In this document: positions 24,854-34,566 of the stretch, one piece after another
Position numbering within the stretch: position 1 is the stretch's first letter
How the letters are laid out: each line of letters opens with the position of its first letter
NCBI GenBank assembly: GCA_963801185.1
Contig: CAWDDW010000002.1
Coordinates: forward strand, 1-64,000
DNA: 64,000 nucleotides
Source of the DNA: Palsa-601 sp963801185
GTDB taxonomy: Bacteria; Actinomycetota; Acidimicrobiia; Acidimicrobiales; Bog-793
Reading direction: 5' to 3'
Made by a program: the position numbers and the translations under genes
The notes under the pieces: model-generated
Databases searched by the model: none
What the model was told of the DNA's origin: nothing
Seen by the model: only the letters and a program-made list of their open reading frames with translations

Positions 24854-26506
24854 ATGACGACTGGTCTCGAGCGAGAGACGCTCGACCTCATTCTCGAGTC
24901 GATTGACGAATTCGCCGAGCGCGAGCTCGGAAGCAAGCTTATCCTGGCGCTCGACGCCAGAGACGAGTTCCCCGCCGAGCTCGTCCACAAGATGTGCGGC
25001 GGCGAGCTCGGGTTGCAGCTGCTGTTCGTTCCCGCCGAGTACGGCGGCATGGGCACCGACACCTTCGACGTCTACAGGGTCTGCGAGAGGATGGCTCGCG
25101 TCGACCTGGGCCTTGCGACGGGCGTCCTCGCGACGTCGCTCGGGAGCGACCCGATCACCGTCGGCGGCACACCCGAGCAGCAGAAGACATGGATGACCCG
25201 CATCGCCGAGGAAGGGCTGCTCGTTGCCTACGGCGCCACTGAGCCCGAGGCCGGCAGCGACTTGGCGGCACTCAAGTCCGTCGCCGTTCCTGTGATGGAG
25301 CACGGGGTCGTCGTCGGCTACCGGATCACAGGACGCAAACAGTGGATCTCGAACGGAGGCGTCGCCGATCTCTACTCGATCCTCGCCAACGCTCCGGGCG
25401 GTCCGTCATGGTTCGTTGTCGAGAAGGGGGTGGAGGGCTTCACCCACGGCGAGCCCGAGGACAAGCACGGCATCCGCCTCAGCAACACGGCGGCTCTCTA
25501 CCTCGACGACGTCGAAGTGGATGCCGGTCGCCTCCTCGGCGGCGCCGAGGGGAAGGGCTTGGCGCAGGCGCAGCAGGTCTTCGGCTACACGCGCCTGATG
25601 GTGGCAGCTCTTGCCCTCGGGGCCGGGTGGGCAGCCCTCGACATCGCCATTCCCTACTCTGCCGGCCGCGTCCAGGCCGGCGGTCCCCTCTCGGAGAAGC
25701 AGGGCTTCACCCACAAGCTCGTCGTTCCCCACGCCGTCAGGTTGGAGGCCGCTCGGGCCTACATCGAGGAGACGGCGGCGCACATCGACGAGGACGAGGG
25801 CCTGTTCATCACCGAGGGTGCCATCTCGAAGTACCTGACGACGGAGGTAGCCAATCAGGCTGCCGATGCCGCCATCCAAGCACTCGGCGGTTACGGGTAC
25901 ACCCGGGGCTACCTCGTAGAGAAGATCAGGCGCGACGTTCGCATAACCACGATCTACGAAGGCACGTCGGAGATCATGGAGATCACGGTCGGGCGCGACC
26001 GTTGGCAGCAACACTTGAAGACTTCCGGCCGCCACTACCACGACCAGGCCGCCGCTCTCGAGGCGCTCCATGGCAACGACCCGGAGGTGGGTGCTGCTGC
26101 TGCCGCCATCGCCCACCGCGCTCTCGCCGAGACGTTCGAGGCTTGCCGAGTGGGGCGCCTCACGCGCAACCAGCACGTCCTCCTCCGCTTGGGGGAACTG
26201 GCGGCATGGACAGAGCACGCTGGCGCCATGGCCCGGCGGGCGGCCCGAGCTCGCAACGGCGAGCTGTCCGAGAAGGCCGACGGACGCTTCGACGCCGCGA
26301 CGTTGGCGGCCATGAGCCGCCTCTTCGCGCGGGAGGCGGTCCTGAAAGTAGCGACAGAAGGTTTGCGTTGGGTCACAGGCGGGAGCGAGGAGGTCGACGC
26401 AGGCCTGCAACAGCGAGTCGGCCTGGCCGAAGCCCACGCCGCGCAGCGGGGTCTCCTCGACGATCTCGATGCCGTGGCCGGTGCCTTGTACGGGAGGGTC
26501 GCATGA
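24854..26506 (+). CDS. Acyl-CoA dehydrogenase (long form)
   Basis: 550-aa FAD enzyme. N-terminal helical domain, middle beta domain (GATEPEAGSDLAAL, ITGRKQWISNGGVADLYSIL), C-terminal helical domain with ALGGYGYTRGYLVEKIRRD and TTIYEGTSEIMEI, where Glu369 in YEGT corresponds to the catalytic base of MCAD-type enzymes. About 150 extra C-terminal residues form a helical extension. Start ATG 24854 was chosen at the beginning of homology (TGLERETLDLILESIDEFAE); the frame is open further upstream but is antisense to the transferase. Overlaps the synthase start by 4 bp (ATGA). Oxidises or, if reversed, reduces acyl thioesters at C2-C3, passing electrons to an ETF such as FixAB encoded downstream. 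Confidence 0.92.
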   Translation: MTTGLERETLDLILESIDEFAERELGSKLILALDARDEFPAELVHKMCGGELGLQLLFVPAEYGGMGTDTFDVYRVCERMARVDLGLATGVLATSLGSDPITVGGTPEQQKTWMTRIAEEGLLVAYGATEPEAGSDLAALKSVAVPVMEHGVVVGYRITGRKQWISNGGVADLYSILANAPGGPSWFVVEKGVEGFTHGEPEDKHGIRLSNTAALYLDDVEVDAGRLLGGAEGKGLAQAQQVFGYTRLMVAALALGAGWAALDIAIPYSAGRVQAGGPLSEKQGFTHKLVVPHAVRLEAARAYIEETAAHIDEDEGLFITEGAISKYLTTEVANQAADAAIQALGGYGYTRGYLVEKIRRDVRITTIYEGTSEIMEITVGRDRWQQHLKTSGRHYHDQAAALEALHGNDPEVGAAAAAIAHRALAETFEACRVGRLTRNQHVLLRLGELAAWTEHAGAMARRAARARNGELSEKADGRFDAATLAAMSRLFAREAVLKVATEGLRWVTGGSEEVDAGLQQRVGLAEAHAAQRGLLDDLDAVAGALYGRVA

Positions 26507-29500
26507 GTGAGCCCATCGCAATCGTCGGCGTCGGAGCCGTCCTTCCTGACGCCCCGGACGTCACGACGTTCTGGCAAAACGTACAGGAAGGGCGCTACTC
26601 GATCAGCGACGTGCAGCCCGACCGTTGGGATCCGGAGCTCTACTTCGACCCGGACCCGAAAGCGAAGGAGAAGACTTACACCAAGCTGGGCGGATGGGTC
26701 CGCCAGTGGGAGTGGGCGCCCCTCGAGTGGCGGCTCCCGATCCCCCCGACGGTGGCCGAGGCAATGGACGACGCCCAGAAGTGGGCCGTCGCCTGCACGC
26801 GGGCCGCCCTCGTCGACTACGGCTGGCCAAGTCGCGCCATCGACGGAGAGCGGACGGCGGTGATCCTCGGCAACGCCATGGCGGGCGAGAAGCACTACCA
26901 AAGCTCGCTCCGCATCGCGTTCCCCGACGTCCTTCGCCGCCTCGGCTCCTCTTCGGCGTTCAGCTCGCTGCCCGCAGACGTCCGGGTCGCCATCGAAGGT
27001 GAGTTCAGGCAGCACTTCGAGGGACTTGGCCAGGCCATCACCGAGGACACGATGCCAGGGGAGCTCGGGAACTGCATAGCCGGCCGCGTGGCGAACGTCT
27101 TCGACCTCCGCGGGCCGAACTTCGTAGTCGACGCCGCCTGTGCCTCGGCCCTCGCCGCCTTCGACGCTTCAATCGCCGGGCTTGCCTCCGGCGAGTTCGA
27201 CCTGGCGATCAGCGGCGGTGTAGATCGCAACATGGGCGCTGCCACCTACGTGAAGTTCTGCAAGATCGGGGCCCTCTCGGCCACGGGGACGCGGCCGTTC
27301 GACGAAGGCGCCGACGGATTCGTAATGGGAGAGGGAGCGGCTCTGTTCGTGCTGAAGCGCTTGGCCGACGCCGAGCGCGACGGTGACAGGATCTACGCAG
27401 TCGTGCTCGGGATCGGCGGCTCGAGCGACGGCCGCGGCAAAGGTATAACGGCCCCCAACCCGGTCGGTCAGCGCCTGGCGGTCGCCCGGGCGTGGGCGGG
27501 TTCCGGGCTCTCCCCCGAAGCGTGCTCATTCGTCGAAGCGCACGGTACCTCGACCCGGGTCGGGGACGTCGTAGAAGTGACGAGCCTGACCGAGGTCTTC
27601 GCCTCGGCCGGCCTCGCCCCCGGTTCGGTGGCCCTCGGCTCGGTCAAGTCCAACCTCGGCCACTTGAAGGCGGCCGCCGGGGCGGCCGGGCTGTTGAAGA
27701 CCGTGCTGGCTCTGAACGCCAAACGGATCCCCCCGAGCCTCGGTTTCCGCAATCCGAACCCGAACATCGACTGGGCCCGCTCACCGTTCTACGTCAACAC
27801 CGAGCTAGCGGACTGGAAGGTGCCGGCCGGCAAGCTGCGCTGCGCCGGCGTCAGCGCTTTCGGCTTCGGCGGCACGAACTTCCACGCCGTGCTCGCGGAG
27901 TACGTGCCCGGCCATCACGCTTCGGGAGGCCGCAGCCGGCTCTCGGTGGAGGAGCGCTCCAGCCGAGGGACCCAGCCCACCATCGCCTCCCCGGTGACCC
28001 CGAAGGACCCCCTGCGTGGTGCCGCCCTGCTCGGAGCGGCGTCGGAGGACGAGCTCTCGGCTCGGCTGCGCAGCTTGCGCGACCGTGCCCTGGCAGGGGA
28101 TGCTCCCCAGCCGGAGGCGCCGCCGGCGGCGGCGCTGGCTGCGCCGGAGCGGGTCGCCCTCGACTACGGCGACGCTACCGAGCTGGCGGAGAGGGCGGCG
28201 GCGGCCCTCGAGGCCGTCACGAGGGGACCGGCCGCATGGAAGCTGCTCCAGGGGCGCGGCGTGTTCAGGGGCGGAGGGGTGCCGGGCAAGGTAGCCTTCT
28301 TGTTCACCGGCCAGGGGTCTCAGTACCCGAACATGCTGGCCAAGCTGCGAGAGACCGAGCCGGTGGTGGCGGCCGTATTCGAGGAGGCCGACGCGGTCAT
28401 GGCGCCGCTCATCGGCTGTCCTCTGTCCGAAGTGATCTTCGTTGACCCGGCGTCGGAAGAGCAGATGGCGGCATCGGCGGCCGCCCTCCGCCGTACCGAG
28501 ATCACCCAGCCGGCGGTGCTGGCGGCGGACATCGCCCTCACGCGGCTGTTGGCTGCCTACGGGATCGCCCCCGACGTCGTGATGGGTCACAGTCTCGGCG
28601 AGTACGGCGCCCTCGTCGCCGCAGGGAGCCTCTCTCTTGCGAGTGCCCTCGAAGCCGTCAGCGCCCGTGGCCGGGAGATGGCAAGCCTGTCGATCGAGGA
28701 CACCGGCCTCATGGTGGCAGTGTCGGGTCCGGTCGAGACCGTCGATGAGATCGTGGCAGGCGTCGACGGGAACGTCGTCGTGGCCAACGTCAACTCGACG
28801 ACCCAATGCGTCATCGGCGGGGCGACACCGGCCGTGCAGGAAGCCGAGAAGGTTTGCCGCGACCGCGGCCTCTCAACTGCCCAGCTACCGGTGAGCCACG
28901 CCTTCCACACCTCGATCGTCGCCCCGGCCAGCGAGCCGTTGCGGAAGACGCTCGAGCGACTCGACCTGCGCCCGCCTGTCGTCCCGATCATCTCCAACGT
29001 CACGGGCGACTTCTACCCGAGCGGACCGGATGTCGTCCCGGAGATGCTCGACCTCCTAGCGCGGCAGGTGGCCTCCCCCGTGCAGTTCGTGAAGGGGCTG
29101 CGCCGCCTCGCCGACGCCGGGGCAACCGTGTTCGTGGAGGTCGGCCCGAAGTGGGCTTTGCGCGGCTTTGCGTCCGAAGTCCTCGGCGGCGAGCGGGGCG
29201 GCGCCTCAATGTCTTTCCTTGCCAGCAACCACCCGAAGGTCGGTGACATCGTGAGCTTCAATCAGGCGTTGTGCGGTTTGTACGCCGCCGGCCTCGGCGA
29301 GGGCCGAGGCGAGGGCGGTGAGAAGGTGAGAGTGGAAGCCGTGGCGCCCCCGGCGGCGGTCGCGGCTTCAGGCGGCGCGCACGTCGCGGCGGACGAAGAC
29401 GTCTACGTCGAGCTCGGGCACCTGTTTGCCAACTTTCTCGAGCGTGGGCGAGCAATCTACGAGTCCAGAGCCGCCTGGCCCGGCGCGGTGCGCCAGCCGG

Positions 29501-32500
29501 GCACGTCCCGCCCGTCCGAGGATCTCGAGCCCGTCGTCATCACAGGCGCAGCCATCGGGACGCCGGGGACCGCTCACATCTTCGACGACCTCAACATCGG
29601 CCGCCTCCTCAATGGCACGCAGTTCATCGACGTCATCCCGACCCGCATCCGCAACGAGATGCTGGAGCACCACATCACGAGGCTCGTGAAGAGTGAGGAC
29701 GGCGCCTCGTTCGAGACGATCGACAACCCGAACGACGTCATCAAGCTCGCCGCCCGGGGCGGTGAGTTCGACCTGAGCGCCGAGTTCGGTCTCGACCCTG
29801 ACCGGGTTGCAGCCTACGGGCGCACTACCCGGCTTGCCGTGGCGGCCGGGCTCGATGCCCTCCGCGACGCCGGCATACCCGTGATGATGCGCTACAAGAC
29901 GACGCACCTCGGCACCAAGCTCCCCGAACGTTGGGGTCTCCCCGACGCCCTCCGCGACGACACGGGCGTGATCTTCGCCTCGGCGTTCCCGGGCTTCGAG
30001 GAGTTCGCTGCCGAGTCCAGCGCCTTTGCCACCGATCGCACGCGACAGGAGGAGATGAGCGAACTCGAGGCGATCCGGTCGCGTCTCGAAGACGTGCCAG
30101 GTGCCGACGTCGCTCGTGACGAACTCGACAGGCGACTCCATGATCTCCGCAAGCTCACCGAGGACGATCCCTACCACTTCGACCGCCGCTTCTTGTTCCA
30201 CGTCCTCTCGATGGGTCACTCGCAGTTCGCCGACGTCATCGGCGCGAGAGGCCCGAACACTCAGATCAACGCCGCATGCGCCAGCACCGCCCAGGCCGTG
30301 GCGATCGCCCACGACTGGATAAGCGTGGGCCGGTGCCGGCGTGTCGTCGTCGTGGCGGGCGACGACGTCACCTCCGACCGGATGCTTGGCTGGTTCGGGT
30401 CTGGTTTCCTGGCGGCGGGCGCCGCCGCCACCGACGAGGACGTGACGGCGGCCGCACTCCCCTTCGACCGCAGGCGGCACGGGATGCTCCTCGGCATGGG
30501 GGCTGCCGCGATCGTGGTCGAGGAGGCGAAGTCAGCCCGCGAGCGGGGCCTCCGGCCGATCTGCGAGGTTTTGGGGGCTGAGACGGCCAACAGCGCCTTC
30601 CACGGAACGCGCCTTGACGTCGACCACATCGGTGACGTCATGGAGCGGCTCGTCGCCGGAGTCGAGAGCCGCACCGGTCTCGATCGGCGAGCCATCGCCC
30701 CTGAGACGGTCTTCGTCTCGCACGAGACCTACACGCCTGCCCGGGGCGGAAGTGCTTCGGCGGAGATCTTCGCCCTGCGCCGGGTCTTCGGTGAGGACGC
30801 GGACAAGATCGTGATAGCCAACACGAAGGGCTTCACCGGGCATCCCATGGCGGTCGGGCTCGAAGATGTCGTCGCTGTGAAGACGCTCGAGACCGGGATC
30901 GTGCCGCCGGTCGCCAACTACCGCGAGCCTGACCCTGAGCTCGGGCAGCTCAACCTCTCGAAGGGCGGTGCCTACCCGGTCGAGTACGCCCTCCGCTTGG
31001 CAGCCGGATTCGGGTCGCAGATCGCCATGCTCCTCCTGAAGCACACGCCGCCTCCCGGGGGGCACCGGCCGGCTGTGGACGAGCTCGGTTTTGGTCGGCG
31101 CATCTTCGACCAAGCACAGTTCGACGCTTGGCTCGCTCTCGTGAGCGGTCGGCCGGAGCCCCGTCTCGAGGTGGCACACAGGCAGCTCCGCCTCGTCGAC
31201 GACGGACCGGCTGAGATGCTGGGCGTCCGTCCGGCTTCTCAGGTCGCGGCTCGTCCAGCGGAGCAACCCGTGACTGTGGTCGCGCTGCCGGGCGCGGTGG
31301 CACCGGCCCCGTTTGTCGAGGCGCCGACGCCACTTGCCGCGGAAAGTGCCGCTCCGTCCCCGCCTGTCCCAGCTGCACCGGCTGCGCCGTTGGCTGCTGA
31401 GACCGAGGCGGCGGCCGTGTCCACCGGTGCTGCCAAGGCCGCCGCCGCCGACCAAGTGGCCGACCGGATCGTCGCTCTCGTCTCCGAGCAGACCGGCTAC
31501 CCGGCCGACATGCTGGCCCTCGACCTCGACCTCGAGGCCGACCTCGGGATCGACACCGTGAAGCAGGCCGAGCTCTTCGCCCGCATCCGCGAGGAGTACG
31601 GGATCGAGCGTGATGAGAACCTGCGCCTGCGCGACTACCCGACTCTCGACCACGTCGTGGGTTTCGTCCGCGAACGGTCTTCGGTGCTTCCGGCGGCCAG
31701 CGTCGCCGGCGAGGGCGCCGGCGCTCCCGGCGGTGGCACACCGGGCGGTGACCAAGTGGCCGACCGGATCGTCGCCCTCGTCTCCGAGCAGACCGGCTAC
31801 CCGGCCGCCATGCTGGCCCTCGACCTCGACCTCGAGGCCGACCTCGGGATCGACACCGTGAAGCAGGCCGAGCTCTTCGCCCGCATCCGCGAAGAGTACG
31901 GGATCGAGCGTGATGAGAACCTGCGCCTGCGCGACTACCCGACTCTCGACCACGTCGTGGGTTTCGTCCGCGAGCGCGCCGCGGCTCTCGAGGAAGCGGT
32001 CGCAACAGAGTCACCCGCGGTGGACACGGAAGCCGCCTCTCTCGAAGCCACCGGCCCGACCGATGTCGAGGACGAGCGCTTTCCCCGCCGGGTCCCCTTG
32101 CCGATCCTCCTCCCACCCCTCGAGGCGTGCCGGCCCACCGGAATCTCGTTCGCCGACGCTCGTGTGGTGGTCGTGGCCGACTCGAGCGGGGTCTCACACC
32201 TCGTCGTCGAGCGGCTCGAGAAAGAAGGGGCCGAGACCCTCGTGATCGATGCCGGCCCGAGCGAGGCCTCGGTGCTCGAGAGCCTCAACTCCTGGCGAGA
32301 GAAGGGCCACGTCACGGGCGTGTTCTGGTTGCCGGCCATCGATGACGAGGGTGCTCTTGCCGACATGGACGCCGATGCTTGGCGAGAGGGCCTCCGAGTC
32401 CGGGTGAAGTTGCTGGCGGCCACGATGCGAGAGCTCTACGGCGACATCTCCGGCGCCGGCACGTTCCTCTTGAGCGCCACCAGGCTGGGCGGCCAGCACG

Positions 32501-34566
32501 GCTACGGCCCCGGCGGCGCCACGGCGCCGATGGGCGGCGCCGTCACCGGCTTCACGAAGGCCTATGCCCGCGAGCAGCCAGACGTTCTCGTGAAGGCGGT
32601 CGACTTCGCCACGACTGACGCCGCCGCCGAGATCAGCGAGCGGTTGCTGGCCGAAGCGCGCCGCGACCCGTCCACTGTCGAGGTCGGATACGCCGGCGGT
32701 CGGCGGTGGAGCGTCGCCCTCGCCGAGCAGCCGGCGGTCGATGGCGGCCCTGAGCATGGGCTCACGGCCGACAGCGTGCTCGTCGTGAGCGGCGCGGCCG
32801 GCAGCATCGTCTCGGCTGTCATCTGCGATCTGGCCCGCTGCAAAGGCACTTTCCACCTGCTCGATCGGGTGCCGGAGCCCAACGCCACCGATCCGGATCT
32901 CGAGCGCTTCGTCGCCGATCGCACCGGATTGAAGCGCGACATCGCCTCCAGGATCGAAGCGGCCGGCGAGCGTGCCACTCCCGCAACCGTGGATCGCAAG
33001 CTGGCCGAACTCGAGAGGGCGCGGGCAGCAGTTGATGCCATGGTCGCCGTGCGGGCGGCCGGAGGGACCGTGCTCTGGCACCAGGTCGATCTGACCGACC
33101 ACACCGCCGTCGCCCAAGTGATGAAGACCATCACGAAGGCGCACCCGCGAGTCGACGTGCTCCTCCACTGCGCAGGCGTCGAGAAGAGCCGCATGCTCGA
33201 CAGCAAGCCACCGGAGGAATTCGACCTCGTCTTCGACGTGAAGAGCGACGGATGGTTCAACTTGTTGCAGGGTCTCGGTCATCACCCCCTCGGCACGGCG
33301 GCGGTGTTCAGCTCCATCGCCGGCCGTTTCGGCAACGGAGGGCAGACGGACTACAGCGCCGCCAACGACCTCTGTTGCAAGGTCGTCTCGAGCTTGCGTT
33401 CCACCCGACCCGAGACCCGGGGCGTCGCCATCGACTGGACCGCCTGGGAGTCGATCGGGATGGCGAGCCGCGGCTCAATCCCGAAGATGATGGAGCTCGC
33501 CGGAATCGAGATGCTGCCGCCCGAGGTCGGTGTCCCGATCGTCCGGCGCGAGATCACGGCCGGCGGACCCGGTGGCGAAGTTGTGGCAGCCGGTCGCCTT
33601 GGGACGATGGCGCCCAAAACAAGCGGGAGCGACTCCATAGAACCGGCTCCCACGAGCGCGGTACTCACAAAGGGTGCGGGGCCAATGCTTGGCCAGGTCG
33701 TCGCCTGGGGTGCGTCGCAAGGCCTCATCGTCGAGACGGAGCTCGATCCGACCAGGCAGCTCTTCCTCGATCACCACAGGATCGACGGCACCGCTGTACT
33801 CCCAGGCGTGATGGGCGTGGAGGCCTTCGCCGAAGCCGCTTCGGCCTCTGCACCGGGCTGGACGGTGGCGGCCATCGAAGACGTCGAGTTCCAGGCGCCG
33901 TTCAAGTTCTTCCGGGACGAACCGCGGACCTTTGTCATCTCGGCAAGGCCATTGCTCGAGGGCGCCGGGTTGAAGGTCGAGTGCCGGCTCGTGGCTTCGA
34001 GGTCGCTCGCCGACGGGTCGAAGCAGTTCACGACGCACTTCACCGGGCGCGTCGGGCTCGTCGAAGGCTCGCTACCTGCCTCCGCGACCGAGGCGCCGGT
34101 CGTCGCGCCCGCAGGCCCGAGCGTCGACCCGGCGGCCATCTATGCCGTCTACTTCCACGGACCTGCCTACCGAGTTCTCGACCTCGCCGGGCGGGTTGGA
34201 GACCGCATGATCGGCCGCTTCGCCGAAGGGCTCCCCCTGAGCCACGAACCGGCGACTGCGAACCTCGTTCTCGAGCCCCGGCTGCTCGAACTTTGCTTCC
34301 AGACGGCCGGCATCCTCGAGCTCGGAGAGACGGGGCGGCTGGCTCTACCGCAGAGAGTCGGCCGGGTTCAGCTCTTCACGGTGAAGCAGAGGGTCGGCCG
34401 CTGGTATGCCGCTGTCACCCCGAGAGTTGACGGGCGGGGCGTCGACGCCGTTGTCGCTGACGAGGCCGGCCATGTCTGCATGAGCGTAGAGGCTTACGAG
34501 ACGATCGCCCTGCCCGGCGGCGTCACGAACGACCTGTCCGAACCACTGCGCCTGGCGTCCCAGTGA
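26503..34566 (+). CDS. Multidomain polyketide/fatty-acid synthase KS-AT-KS-ACP-ACP-KR-DH
   Basis: 2687 aa, related to PUFA-synthase-type iterative enzymes. Approximate domains: KS1 1-465 (Cys213 in DAACASA, His347 in EAHGTST, His387 in SNLGHLK); AT 590-900 (FLFTGQGSQYPNM; Ser697 in GHSLGEYG); KS2 1009-1512 (Cys1259 in NAACAST, His1407 in SHETYTPARGG, His1447 in GFTGHPM); Ala/Pro linker; ACP1 1650-1724 and ACP2 1750-1824; structural then catalytic ketoreductase 1865-2370 (Ser2271, Tyr2284 in TDYSAAND); hotdog dehydratase region 2400-2680 (His2425 in HRIDGTAVLPG). No enoyl reductase or thioesterase is seen. Both ACPs have Thr (1685, 1785) where Ser should carry phosphopantetheine. Coupled by 4-bp overlaps to the dehydrogenase upstream and the carboxylase-like gene downstream. 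Product unknown; a long-chain lipid or polyene is inferred. Confidence 0.9.
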   Translation: MSEPIAIVGVGAVLPDAPDVTTFWQNVQEGRYSISDVQPDRWDPELYFDPDPKAKEKTYTKLGGWVRQWEWAPLEWRLPIPPTVAEAMDDAQKWAVACTRAALVDYGWPSRAIDGERTAVILGNAMAGEKHYQSSLRIAFPDVLRRLGSSSAFSSLPADVRVAIEGEFRQHFEGLGQAITEDTMPGELGNCIAGRVANVFDLRGPNFVVDAACASALAAFDASIAGLASGEFDLAISGGVDRNMGAATYVKFCKIGALSATGTRPFDEGADGFVMGEGAALFVLKRLADAERDGDRIYAVVLGIGGSSDGRGKGITAPNPVGQRLAVARAWAGSGLSPEACSFVEAHGTSTRVGDVVEVTSLTEVFASAGLAPGSVALGSVKSNLGHLKAAAGAAGLLKTVLALNAKRIPPSLGFRNPNPNIDWARSPFYVNTELADWKVPAGKLRCAGVSAFGFGGTNFHAVLAEYVPGHHASGGRSRLSVEERSSRGTQPTIASPVTPKDPLRGAALLGAASEDELSARLRSLRDRALAGDAPQPEAPPAAALAAPERVALDYGDATELAERAAAALEAVTRGPAAWKLLQGRGVFRGGGVPGKVAFLFTGQGSQYPNMLAKLRETEPVVAAVFEEADAVMAPLIGCPLSEVIFVDPASEEQMAASAAALRRTEITQPAVLAADIALTRLLAAYGIAPDVVMGHSLGEYGALVAAGSLSLASALEAVSARGREMASLSIEDTGLMVAVSGPVETVDEIVAGVDGNVVVANVNSTTQCVIGGATPAVQEAEKVCRDRGLSTAQLPVSHAFHTSIVAPASEPLRKTLERLDLRPPVVPIISNVTGDFYPSGPDVVPEMLDLLARQVASPVQFVKGLRRLADAGATVFVEVGPKWALRGFASEVLGGERGGASMSFLASNHPKVGDIVSFNQALCGLYAAGLGEGRGEGGEKVRVEAVAPPAAVAASGGAHVAADEDVYVELGHLFANFLERGRAIYESRAAWPGAVRQPGTSRPSEDLEPVVITGAAIGTPGTAHIFDDLNIGRLLNGTQFIDVIPTRIRNEMLEHHITRLVKSEDGASFETIDNPNDVIKLAARGGEFDLSAEFGLDPDRVAAYGRTTRLAVAAGLDALRDAGIPVMMRYKTTHLGTKLPERWGLPDALRDDTGVIFASAFPGFEEFAAESSAFATDRTRQEEMSELEAIRSRLEDVPGADVARDELDRRLHDLRKLTEDDPYHFDRRFLFHVLSMGHSQFADVIGARGPNTQINAACASTAQAVAIAHDWISVGRCRRVVVVAGDDVTSDRMLGWFGSGFLAAGAAATDEDVTAAALPFDRRRHGMLLGMGAAAIVVEEAKSARERGLRPICEVLGAETANSAFHGTRLDVDHIGDVMERLVAGVESRTGLDRRAIAPETVFVSHETYTPARGGSASAEIFALRRVFGEDADKIVIANTKGFTGHPMAVGLEDVVAVKTLETGIVPPVANYREPDPELGQLNLSKGGAYPVEYALRLAAGFGSQIAMLLLKHTPPPGGHRPAVDELGFGRRIFDQAQFDAWLALVSGRPEPRLEVAHRQLRLVDDGPAEMLGVRPASQVAARPAEQPVTVVALPGAVAPAPFVEAPTPLAAESAAPSPPVPAAPAAPLAAETEAAAVSTGAAKAAAADQVADRIVALVSEQTGYPADMLALDLDLEADLGIDTVKQAELFARIREEYGIERDENLRLRDYPTLDHVVGFVRERSSVLPAASVAGEGAGAPGGGTPGGDQVADRIVALVSEQTGYPAAMLALDLDLEADLGIDTVKQAELFARIREEYGIERDENLRLRDYPTLDHVVGFVRERAAALEEAVATESPAVDTEAASLEATGPTDVEDERFPRRVPLPILLPPLEACRPTGISFADARVVVVADSSGVSHLVVERLEKEGAETLVIDAGPSEASVLESLNSWREKGHVTGVFWLPAIDDEGALADMDADAWREGLRVRVKLLAATMRELYGDISGAGTFLLSATRLGGQHGYGPGGATAPMGGAVTGFTKAYAREQPDVLVKAVDFATTDAAAEISERLLAEARRDPSTVEVGYAGGRRWSVALAEQPAVDGGPEHGLTADSVLVVSGAAGSIVSAVICDLARCKGTFHLLDRVPEPNATDPDLERFVADRTGLKRDIASRIEAAGERATPATVDRKLAELERARAAVDAMVAVRAAGGTVLWHQVDLTDHTAVAQVMKTITKAHPRVDVLLHCAGVEKSRMLDSKPPEEFDLVFDVKSDGWFNLLQGLGHHPLGTAAVFSSIAGRFGNGGQTDYSAANDLCCKVVSSLRSTRPETRGVAIDWTAWESIGMASRGSIPKMMELAGIEMLPPEVGVPIVRREITAGGPGGEVVAAGRLGTMAPKTSGSDSIEPAPTSAVLTKGAGPMLGQVVAWGASQGLIVETELDPTRQLFLDHHRIDGTAVLPGVMGVEAFAEAASASAPGWTVAAIEDVEFQAPFKFFRDEPRTFVISARPLLEGAGLKVECRLVASRSLADGSKQFTTHFTGRVGLVEGSLPASATEAPVVAPAGPSVDPAAIYAVYFHGPAYRVLDLAGRVGDRMIGRFAEGLPLSHEPATANLVLEPRLLELCFQTAGILELGETGRLALPQRVGRVQLFTVKQRVGRWYAAVTPRVDGRGVDAVVADEAGHVCMSVEAYETIALPGGVTNDLSEPLRLASQ
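31450..31975 (+). repeat. Tandem duplication encoding the two ACP domains
   Basis: Two near-identical 226-bp segments (31450-31675 and 31750-31975), exactly 300 bp apart and differing at only a handful of bases. They encode the two carrier domains (DQVADRIVALVSEQTGYPA, then DLEADLGIDTVKQAELFARI and NLRLRDYPTLDHVVGFVRE). The near-identity implies recent duplication or continuing gene conversion, as in PUFA synthases where ACP number varies. Confidence 0.9.

Noticed and set aside
25342..26502. Upstream extension of the synthase reading frame by 387 codons
   Set aside because: It lies wholly within the acyl-CoA dehydrogenase gene in another frame and is Arg/Gly-rich; the conserved ketosynthase start is at ATG 26503 with an ATGA overlap.
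32194..33285. Long minus-strand ORF antisense to the synthase
   Set aside because: Typical mirror ORF of high-GC coding DNA; no motifs and low-complexity composition.
26503..34566. Enediyne-type iterative PKS
   Set aside because: Enediyne synthases have one KS and an integral PPTase-like C-terminus; this protein has two KS and a separate PPTase gene, and no enediyne cassette genes are nearby.
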